Shown: positions 55,501 through 64,000 of the stretch, one piece after another | Numbering within the stretch: position 1 is the first letter of the stretch | Layout: the number at the start of each line of letters is the position of its first letter | Assembly (NCBI GenBank): GCA_007570785.1 | Contig: ML662445.1 | Span: 163,864-227,863 of the forward strand | From: Antilocapra americana | Taxonomy: Eukaryota > Chordata > Mammalia > Artiodactyla > Antilocapridae | DNA: 64,000 nt | Direction of reading: 5' to 3' | The notes under the pieces: model-generated | What the model was told of the DNA's origin: nothing | The model's input: only the letters and a program-made list of their open reading frames with translations | Database searches by the model: none | Position numbers and translations under genes: made by a program

Positions 55501-57310
55501 AACTACCTGTGACCTTCTTAATTATCTAACTCAATGTGGCTACCAGATATCAAAATCAAGAGCTCAAATGTGCCAGCAAGTCAAATATTTAGAACTCAGA
55601 CTCTTCCATGGAGTTCAAGCCCTGGGAAAAGAGTGAAAGAATGGAACCCATTTTATAACATTCTCTCCCTAATAGCTCTTAGACAGCTTTGTGGTTTCCT
55701 CCACATAGCTAGCTACTGTCAGATTTGGATTCCCAGATATGGAGAGCTGGCTTGACCTTTATATAAGTTACTAAAAGAGACTCAAGAATCAGGACAAAAG
55801 GTATTACAATGGGAACCTGGAGAACTAAATGTGTGTAAGACTACCTCAGGCTCTTCTTCAGGCTCTTGCTCTCAGCCTGCCTACAAGAGACCAATTTAAT
55901 CTTTTTGTAACAGAGGTAATGATAGTCATGTCATCTGAAACCTTATAAAGTAATCCCCTATGTCCTGGAACTAGCACTCAGTTAGCTGAATTGATGGCTT
56001 TAACCAGAACCTTAGATCTGGGGACTGACAAGAGAGTGAACATCTACACTGACTCTGAATATGCTTATTTAGTCCTTCATGCTCACCCTGCTATCTGGAA
56101 GGAAAGAAATTTAAAACCTCAAATGGCAGTCTCATTAAATACTACCAAGAAATTATCTATCTCTTAGATGCAATTAAACTACCCAAAGAAGTGGCAATAA
56201 TATACTGCCGGGGCCATCAAAGGGCATCTCTGATGTCACAGAAATAAATAGGAGAGCCTACCGATAAGTGAAAAAGGCAGTCATCCAGTCTTTTAATACT
56301 CAGGCTCCCCTCCTCTGGGATAAGATCCCCAGTGACATAAAACCCCAGTATTCTCCAGAGGAACTTCAACACTCCTTGTGGAGGTACTCTACTCCCCTCT
56401 GGATGGCTTCAAACAGAAGATGAAAAACTTGTATTGCCCTCTAGTACCAAATGGAGAATTCTTAAAACCCTACATTTGGGAATTGAAAATACTTACCAAG
56501 TTGCTAAGAGTATTTTCAAGGGAAAAGGATTAATGAAATCTGTAAGCAAGATTGTTTAAAGATGTGAGGTCTGTCAAAAGAATAATCAACATAAAAACCA
56601 GTCGGCTCTTCCAGGTTTACACCATACAAGAAGATATGCTGGAGAGGACTGCAGATAGACTTCACTCATATGCCAAACTCCAAGGGACATCAATACCTAC
56701 TGGTTTGGGTTGAAACCTTCAATGAGTGGATAGAGGCTTTTCTTTGTAGAAAAGAACAAGCAAAACAACGTTGTTAAAACTTTAGTAATGAGATCATTCT
56801 TCACTTTGGCCTGCTGCATGGAATTCAAAGTGACAGTGGCCCTGCCTTTAAGGCTAAAGTAGTACAGGGCATCTCCCAGGCCCTAGGAATTGAGTTTCAT
56901 TTACATTGTGCCTGGAGACCTCAGTCCTCTGGGAAGGTATAAAAAGCTAATGATGTGATTAATAGACATTTACGAAAACTCTCCCAAGATACTCACCTTT
57001 CCAGGACTTCTTTACTTCCTTTAGCTCTAGTGTGAATAAGAAATACTCCACAGTCATTGGGAGTTAGCCCTTTTGAAATGTCATATGGGAGGCCATTTCT
57101 CATAAATGATTTACTTCTAGACCAAATAACAGTGAACTATCAAAATATTTCAATAACTTAGCTTCTTTTCAAAAACAGTTACAATCCCTAGTAAATGATG
57201 TCTCACAACCGAAAGAAACTAGAAAGTCCTTAAATAATCCTGGGGACCTGGTATTAGTAAAGGCTATTCCTGAAAATAGTCCCACCTTAAATCCCACATG
57301 AGAGTGACCA
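55501..57310 (+). pseudogene. pol: ERV-B RNase H and integrase, broken
   Basis: The connection domain spans about 55600-55900 with several stops. RNase H is recognisable by IYTDSEYAY (catalytic Asp) near 56042. Integrase starts near 56450; half of its zinc-binding motif is seen as CEVCQKNNQ near 56555. The first core Asp lies near 56658 (DFTHMPN), the second near 56832 in SDSGPAF, where most relatives have SDNGPAF. At 56940-56942 the codon for the third catalytic residue, Glu, has become TAA. A C-terminal GDLVLVK motif is near 57245. Confidence 0.85.
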
Positions 57311-57599
57311 TATTCTGTTACTCTCTCTTCACCCACTGCTGTTAATGTTGCATGTATTGATGCCTGGATTCATTACACGTTCAAGAGAAAACTTGATGTT
57401 CTCCTGGAGAAAATAACGAGGAGGAACCAACACTCTGAGAGGAACATTCACAGGAAAATTCTTAGTGTTAAGACTATCAATACACCACCTTAGAAGGACT
57501 TAAAGGACTATTCAGTAAGTGGCCAGGGTATGAAAAGTCGAGTCCAGATGATGACTGATTCCACTTCTTTGGGGATCACCCTATGAAACTGGATATCAA

Positions 57600-57872
57600 C
57601 TTCCACCTGGTGGAAAACCCCGGTCCTGATTGGAAACCTAGTTGTGCTCTTACTGCTTTTTGGCCCTTTTGCTCTTAACTCCTCACTTTGTAATGTCTCC
57701 CGTTGAAGCTATTAAACTTCAAATGGTTGTGGAAATGGAGCCTAAGATGACAAACCGAGGTCCACTAGATCATGCCACTGGTGGACACCTAACTGGCGTT
57801 ACTTTTCAATGTACCTACACAGCTCGAAGAAGCCAGATCAGTCATCACCCCTTTCCCCATAATGGTAGTTAG
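57600..57872 (+). pseudogene. env: ERV-B env remnant (transmembrane end)
   Basis: Only the membrane-spanning segment (a run of Val/Leu near 57630-57680 ending in FGPFAL) and part of the cytoplasmic tail with KLQMVVEMEP remain. The surface subunit and most of TM are absent, because integrase lies about 300 bases upstream. A 76-codon frame covers the tail. Confidence 0.7.
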
Positions 57873-57885
57873 AATCTCTATCTCT

Positions 57886-57894
57886 AGAAAGGAA
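57886..57894 (+). promoter_or_regulatory. ERV-B polypurine tract remnant
   Basis: AGAAAGGAA lies directly before the 3' LTR start, where plus-strand priming occurs. Short and probably decayed. Confidence 0.5.
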
Positions 57895-58135
57895 TATTGA
57901 GGTAGAAATTACTATGCAGTCAGTGTAAAACTGAGACCTCAATCTTGTATTCAGTAAAGATCCCATTTCATTGTCATGACTTCCTGGAATGTGTCTTTAG
58001 TCTGATAAATTATTACCACTCAGATCCAGGGAAGGGCAGTAATTAAATGCTGTTCCATATGCTTGAGGGAAAAACAACTAGTGATCATTAATTTTAAGCC
58101 CTTTCATCTGGTACATGGTAAAATTTCCAATTCAG
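57895..58135 (+). repeat. ERV-B 3' LTR, first part
   Basis: TATTGAGGTAGAAATTACTA aligns with the 5' LTR start. U3 is colinear for about 240 bases, then a BovB interrupts. The rest is not in the window. Confidence 0.88.
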
Positions 58136-58617
58136 TTTAGTTCAGTCACTCAGTCGTGTCCGACTCTTTGCAACTCCATGGACCACAGCATGTCAGACCT
58201 CCCTATCCACCAACTCCCAGAGTTGACTCAAACTCAAGGCCATTGAGTCAGTGATGCCATCAAACTATCTCATTCTCTGTCGTCCCCTTCTCCTCCTGCC
58301 TTCAGTCTTCAGCAATGTCAAGGTCTTTTCAAATGAGTCAGCTCTTCCCATCAGGTGGCCAAAGAATTGAATTTTAGCTTCAACATCACCCCTTGCAATG
58401 AACATCGAGGACTGATCTCCTTTAGGATGGACTGGTTGGATCTCATTGCAGCCCAGGGTACTCTCAAGAGTCTTCTCCAACACCACAGTTCAAAAGCATC
58501 AATTCTTCAGCACTCAGCTATCTTTATAGTCCAACTGTCACATCCATACATGACGACTGGAAACACCATAACCTTTACTAGATGCACCTTTGTTGGCAAC
58601 ATAACGTCTCTGCTTTT
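58136..58617 (-). mobile_element. BovB LINE in the ERV-B 3' LTR
   Basis: Starts with the TTCAGTTTAGTTCAGTCAC tail and continues into minus-strand C-terminal coding sequence. The young L1 cuts it at about 58617. Confidence 0.92.
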
Positions 58618-58965
58618 TATTTATTTTTTTTATTGTTTTTGCCATACATTGTCATGATATCACCATGGGTTTACATATGCTTCCCCTCCGGAACCCCCCT
58701 CCCTCCTCCCTCCCCCCCGGGAAATCTCGCTGCACCAGTCCCGAGCATCAATCCTGGGCTGGCGATTGATTAGACACATGACAATTAACATGCTTCAATG
58801 CCCTTCTCCCATATCATCCCACCCTTACCCACATCCACAAAGTCCACGAGTCTATTCTCTACATCTGCGTTCCTTTTGTTGTCTCCCATGTTACGTTCTC
58901 GTTACTGTCTTTCTAAATTCCATATATATGCGTTAATATACTGTATTGTTGTTTTTCCTTCTGGC

Positions 58966-61900
58966 TTACTTCACTCTGGATAATGGGCTCCAGTTTCGTC
59001 TATCTGAGTAGAATTGCTTCAAATGATTTTTTTTTAATGCTGAGTAATATTCCATTGTGTATATGTACCACAGCTTTCTTATCCATTCATCAGTTGATGG
59101 GCATCTAGGTTGTTTCCATGTCTTGGCTATTGTAAACAATGCAGCGATGAACATTGGGGTACACGTGGCTCTTTCACTTCTGGTTTCCTCGGTGTATATG
59201 CCCAGCAGTGGGATTGCTGGGTCATATGGCAGGTCTATTTGCAGCTTTTTAAGGAACCTCCACACTGTTTTCCATAGTGGCTGTACTAGTTTGCATTCCC
59301 ACCAACAGTGTTTCTCCACATCCTCTCCAGCATTTATTGCTTGTAGACTTTTGGATGGCAGCCATTCTGACTGGTGTAAAGTGGTACCTCATTGTGGTTT
59401 TGATTTGCATTTCTCTGATAATGAGTGATGTTGAGCATCTTTTCATGTGTTTGTTAGCCATTTTTATATCTTCTTTGGAGAAATGTCTGTTAAGTTCTTT
59501 GGCCCACTTTTTAATTGGGTTGTTTATTTTTCTAGAATGGAGCTGCAGGAGTTGTTTGTATATTTTTGAGATTAATTGTTTGTCTGTTGTTTCATTGGCT
59601 ATTATTTTCTCCCATTCTGAAGGCTGTCTTTTCACCTTGCTTATAGTTTCCTTTGTTGTGCAAAAGCTTTTAATTTTAATTAGGTCCCATTTGTTTATTC
59701 GTGTTTTTATTTCCAATATTCTGGGAGGTGGGTCATGGAGTATCCCGCTTTGGATTATAGCAGAGAGTGTTTTGCCTATGTTATCCTCTAGGAGTTTTAT
59801 AGTTTCTGGTCTTATGCTTAGATCTTTGATCCATTTTGAGTTTATCTTTGTGTATGGTGTTAGAAAGTGATCTAGTTTCATTCTTTTACAAGTGGCTGTC
59901 CAGTTTTCCCAGCACCACTTGTTAAAGAGGTTGTCTTTTCTCCATTGTATATTCTTGCCTCCTTTGTCAAAGATAAGGTGTCCATAGATGCGTGGATTTA
60001 TCTCTGGGCTTTCTATTCTGTTCCATTGATCTATATTTCTGTCTTTGTGCCAGTACCATACTGTCTTAATGACTGTGGATTTGTAGTATAGCCTAAAGTC
60101 AGGTAGGTTGATTCCGCCAGTTCCATTCTTCTTTCTCAAGATTGCTTTGGCTATACAAGGTTTTTTGTATTTCCATACAAATTGAGAAATTATTTGTTCT
60201 AATTCTTTGAAGAAGACCTCTGGTAGCTTGATAGGAATTGCATTGAATCTATAGATTGCTTTAGGTAGTATACTCATTTTCACTATATTGATTCTTCCAA
60301 ACCACCAACACGGCACATTTCTCCATCTGTTTGTGTCCTCCTTGATTTCTTTCATCAGTGTTCTATAGTTTTCTATATACAAGTCTTTTGATTCTTTAGG
60401 TAGAAATACTCCTAAGTATTTTATTCTTTTTGTTTCGATGGTGAATGGAATTGTTTCCTTAATTTCTCTTTCTGATTTCTCACTGTTGGTGTATAGGAAT
60501 GCCAGGGATTTCTGTGTGTTGATTTTATATCCTGAAACTTTGCTATATTCACTGATTAGCTCTAGTAATTTTCTCATAGAGTCTTTAGGGTTTTCAATAT
60601 AGAGGATCATGTCATCTGCAGACAGAGAGAGTTTTACTTCTTCTTTTCCAGTCTGTATTCCTTTGATTTCTTTATCTGCTCTGATTGCTGTGGCCAGAAC
60701 TTCCAAAACTATGTTGAATAGTAGTGGTGAGAGTGGGCACCCTTGTCTTGTCCCTGATTTCAGGGGGAATGCTTCCAGTTTTTCACCATTGAGGATAATG
60801 TTTGCTGTGGGTTTGTCATATATAGCTTTTATTATGTTGAGGTATGTTCCTTCTATTCCTACTTTTTGGAGGGTTTTTATCATAAATGGATGCTGAATTT
60901 TGTCAAAGGCTTTCTCTGCATCTATTGAGATAATCATGTGATTTTTATTTTTCAGTTTGTTAATGTGGTGTATTACATTGATCGATTTACGAATATTGAA
61001 GAATCCTTGCATCCCTGGGATAAAGCCTACTTGATCATGATGTATGATCTTTTTGATGTGTTGTTGGATTCTATTTGCTAGAATTTTGTTGAGGATTTTT
61101 GCATCTAAGTTCATCAGTGATATTGGCCTGCAGTTTTCTTTTTTTGTGGCATCTTTGCCGGGTTTTGGAATTAGGGTGATGGAGGCCTCATAGAATGAGT
61201 TTGGAAGTTTACCTTCGTCTGCAATTTTCTGGAAGAGTTTGAGTAGAATAGGTGTTAGCTCTTCTCTAAATTTTTGGTAGAATTCAGGTGTGAAGCCATC
61301 TGGTCCTGGGCTTTTGTTTTTTGGAAGATTTCTGATTAAGGTTTCAATTTCCGTGCTTGTGATGGGTCTATTAATATTACCTATCTCTTCCTGGTTTAGT
61401 CTTGGAAAGTTATACTTTTCTAGGAGTTTGTCCATTTCATCCAAATTGTCCAGTTTATTTGTATATAGTTCCTGATAATAGTCTCTTATGATCCTTTGTA
61501 TTTCTGTGTTTTCTGTTGTGATCTCTCCGTTTTCATTTCTAATTCTGTTGATTTGGTTCTTCTCCCTTTGTTTCTTGATGAGTCTGGCCAATGGTTTGTC
61601 AATTTTATTTATCTTCTCAAAGAACCAGCTTTTGGCTGTGTTGATTTTTGCTATGGTCACTTTTGTTTCCTTTGCATTTATTTCTGCCCTGATCTTTAAG
61701 ATTTCTTTCCTTCTACTAGACCTGGGCTTCTGCATCTCTTCCCTTTCTAGTTGCTTTAGGTGTAAAGTAAGGTCATTTATTTGATTTTTTTCTTGTTTCC
61801 TGAGGTAAGCTTGTATTGCTATGAACTTTCCCCTTAGCATTGCTTTCACAGTGTCCCATAGGTTTTGGGCTGTTGTGTTTTCATTTTCATTCGTTTCCAT

Positions 61901-62716
61901 GCATAACTGAATTTCATTTTTAATTTCTTCTGCGATTTGTTGGTTATTCAGCAGTGTGTTGTTGAGCCTCCATATGTTGGAGGTTTTGAGAGGTTTTCTC
62001 CTGTAGTTGAAATCTAATCTCACTGCATTGTGATCAGAAAAGATGCTTGGGACGATTTCAATATTTTTGAATTTATCAAGGTTGGATTTATGGCCCAGGA
62101 TGTGATCTATCCTGGAGAAGGTCCCGTGTGCACTTGAGAAAAAGGTGAAATTCCTTGTTTTAGGGTGGAATGACCTATAGATATCAATTAGGTCTAGTTG
62201 GTCTATTGTTTCATTTAAAGTTTGAATTTCCTTGTTACTTTTCTGTCTAGTTGATCTGTCCATTGGTGTGAGTGGTGTATTAAAGTCTCCCACTATTATT
62301 GTGTTGTTGTTGATTTCCCCTTTCATATTTGTTAGCATTTGCCTTACATATTGTGGAGCTCCTATGTTAGGTGCATAAATATTTATAATTGTTATTTCTT
62401 CTTCCTCGATTGATCCTTTGATCATTATGTAATGTCCATCTTTATCTCTTTTCACTGCCTTTATTTTAAAGTCTACTTTATCAGATATGAGTATTGCCAC
62501 TCCTGCTTTCTTTTGGTCTTTATTTGCATGGAATATCTTTTTCCAGCCTTTAACTTTCAGTCTATATGTGTCCCTAGGTTTGAGGTGGGTCTCTTGTAGA
62601 CAACATATATAGGGGTCTTGTTTCTGTATCCAATTGGCCAATCTTTGTCTTTTGGTTGGGGCATTCAGCCCGTTTACATTTAAGGTAATTATTGATAAGT
62701 ATGATCCTGCTGCCAT
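58966..62716 (-). pseudogene. L1 ORF2, intact except for one 14-bp deletion
   Basis: The ATG at 62716 opens 1155 codons. Endonuclease (about residues 1-240): [31 protein letters not shown] and SDHNAVR, so the usual catalytic Glu, Asp and His positions are filled. [26 protein letters not shown] and SADD at about residue 700 (FADD in human L1; both bovid copies here read SADD). Near 59312 a 14-bp deletion, relative to the other copies, shifts the frame inside the C-terminal Cys-rich motif. The true C-terminus continues in another frame to 58966. Without the deletion the length would be 1254 residues, the same as its plus-strand relative. Confidence 0.95.
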
Positions 62717-62767
62717 TTATTTTATTGTTTTGGGTTCCAGATTATCCATCCCATCCGTGTTTCCTAT

Positions 62768-63694
62768 CTAGGCAAGTTCCTTTAGCATTCGTTGGAGGGC
62801 TGGTTTGGTGTTGCTGAATTCTCTCAGTTTCTGCTTGTCTGAGAAAATTTTGAATTCTCCTTCAAATTTGAATGAGATCCTTGCTGGGTACAGTAGTCAG
62901 GGTTGTAGATTGTTTTCTTCCATGACTTTAAGTATGTTTTGCCATTCCCTTCTGGCCTGAAGCGTTTCTGTTGAGAGATCAGCTGTTATCCTTATGGGAT
63001 TCCCCTTGTGAGTTATTTTTTGCTTCTCCCTTGCTGCTTTTAATATTTGGTCTTTGTATTTGATATTTGCCAATTTGATTAATATGTGTCTTGGGGTGTC
63101 CCGCTTGGGGTTCATTCTATTTGGGATTCTCTGTGTTTCTTGGACCTGAGTGGCTATTTGCTTCCCCAATTTAGGGAAGTTTTCTACAATTATCTCTTCA
63201 AGAATTTTCTGATGGTCTTTCTTTTTGTCTTCTTCTTCTGGGACTCCTATGATTCGAATATTGGTGCGTTTAATATTGTCCCAGAGGTCTCTCAGATTGT
63301 CTTCATTTCTTTTAATTCTTTTTTCATTTTTCCTTTCTGTTTCATTTATTTCTGCCATTCTGTCTTCTACCTCACTTATTCTGTCTTCTATCTCTGTTAT
63401 TCTACTGTTGGTTCCCTCCAGGGTGTTTTTTATCTCATTTATTGCATTATTCATTGTATTTTGACTCTTTTTCATTTCTTCTAAGTCCTTGTTAAAGTTT
63501 ACCTGCATCTTCTCAATCCTTGCCTGCAGGTTATTGAGCTGCAACTCCAACTTATTTTCCAGGTTTTGGATCATTTTCACTATCATTATTCGGAATTCTT
63601 TGTCAGGTAGACTTCCTATCTCTTTGTCTTTTGTTTGGTCTAGGGGTTATTTATCCTGTTCCTTTACTTGCTGGATATTTCTCTGCCTTTTCAT
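62768..63694 (-). pseudogene. L1 ORF1, two nonsense codons
   Basis: The ATG at 63694 corresponds to that at 6792 of the other L1; the expected end is TAG at 62770-62768, 309 codons. Codon 16 is TAA (63649-63647). From the Met at 63586 the frame is open for 229 codons, covering the coiled coil, the RRM-like middle (NIRIIGVPEEED) and most of the C-terminal domain. Codon 266 is TGA at 62899-62897, where the plus-strand copy has CGA, so a CpG transition probably removed the last 43 residues. No indel is seen. Confidence 0.9.
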
Positions 63695-64000
63695 CTTGTT
63701 TATCTTGCTGTGTTGTCCCTTTATTGTGGGGATTCCTCTCTATGGGAGGGGTTGGATGTGTGGTTTGTCGAAGTTTCCTGGATGGAAAGGCTTGTGTGGT
63801 TTTCTGGTGGGTGAGTCTAGGTTTCCTCACTGTTACTAGCAAGAGATAAGAATGGGGAGAAAGCAGTCAAGCCAGTGATCTCACTCCCAGGTAGCAGTGG
63901 GTTCTGGAGCTTGGATCTTAAAAGGTATAAAGTTGATACCAAGTACTAATGAGCAAAGATTAAAAATCTAGAGTAAAGACTTGGTTCTCAAAAATACTTT
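63695..64000 (-). promoter_or_regulatory. L1 5' UTR, proximal part
   Basis: Matches 6640-6790 and then jumps to 5800-5957 of the plus-strand L1, skipping the block in between. The transcription start region is beyond the window. Confidence 0.8.

Larger units (their letters stand above)
49058..58135 (+). mobile_element. ERV-B: class I endogenous retrovirus with insertions
   Basis: Order: 5' LTR, tRNA-Pro-like primer site, donor, leader (49609-50250, no frame recognised), gag, protease, RT, RNase H, integrase, env end, partial 3' LTR. Inserts: Bov-tA at 51596, Bov-tA at 52594, a CpG-rich block at 52818 and BovB at 54365. All coding parts are disrupted. Pol resembles HERV-H/HERV-W type gamma-like ERVs. 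By eye roughly one in six positions differs between the LTR parts that can be compared. Confidence 0.92.
58618..64000 (-). mobile_element. Young near-full-length L1, runs off the window
   Basis: From the T-rich (A-tail) start at about 58618: 3' UTR, ORF2, 51-base spacer, ORF1 and 5' UTR to the window end. It is the best-preserved element here. The left flank is BovB; the right target-site duplication is outside the window. The 5' UTR lacks about 690 bases present in the plus-strand copy. Confidence 0.95.

Noticed and set aside
60609..61784. Plus-strand hydrophobic frames that look like membrane proteins
   Set aside because: They are antisense to A-rich L1 ORF2, which gives Phe/Leu/Ser-rich translations resembling membrane segments.
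63086..63484. 132-codon plus-strand frame near the window end
   Set aside because: Antisense of L1 ORF1; the same shadow occurs at 7022-7339.

Overview
This window is nuclear DNA of a ruminant, most likely a bovid. The evidence is the interspersed-repeat content: BovB (RTE-type) LINEs ending in GAACT repeats, Bov-tA SINEs (tRNA-Glu-like head joined to a BovB-like tail), CHR-type SINEs and young ruminant L1 copies. I cannot separate cattle, buffalo, sheep and goat from sequence alone. A run of 100 N at 21713-21812 marks an assembly gap. I find no complete host protein-coding gene, no tRNA or rRNA gene and no CRISPR array. Nearly every long reading frame belongs to a retroelement or is antisense to one.

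Layout. 1-4.4 kb: old L1 and MIR relics, a compact promoter-like stretch (about 2.32-2.69 kb) and a dimeric Bov-tA. 4.37-11.92 kb: a full-length but dead L1, plus strand, with 14-bp target-site duplications. 11.9-17.7 kb: GC-rich single-copy-looking DNA with long G runs, weak minus-strand exon-like signals and a 325-bp patch copied 3.4 kb downstream. 18.2-20.6 kb: a long BovB pseudogene. 21.6-23.7 kb: stacked L1 insertions around the assembly gap. 23.7-37.1 kb: AT-rich DNA with scattered SINEs, a twin-primed L1 (29.8-31.2 kb) and a solo LTR (31.5-32.0 kb).

38.4-42.6 kb holds a defective class I (gamma-like) endogenous retrovirus, ERV-A: one LTR, a tRNA-His-type primer site, a leader containing a 42-bp minisatellite, broken gag and protease, and a pol reduced to the connection and RNase H part. 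42.7-49.06 kb is a nest of CHR SINEs, L1s and BovBs. 49.06-58.14 kb holds a second, more complete class I retrovirus, ERV-B: 5' LTR, tRNA-Pro-like primer site, gag, protease, RT, RNase H, integrase, an env remnant and the start of a 3' LTR. Two Bov-tAs, a BovB and a 1.3-kb CpG-dense island (52.82-54.16 kb) interrupt it. From 58.6 kb to the window end lies a young minus-strand L1 whose ORF2 is open for 1155 codons before a 14-bp deletion.

The nesting gives a relative history: old L1, then BovB copies and ERV-B, then SINEs and another BovB in the 3' LTR, then the young L1. The least explained features are the CpG island inside dead ERV-B, the duplicated GC-rich patch flanked by 7-bp direct repeats, and the promoter-like cluster near 2.4 kb.
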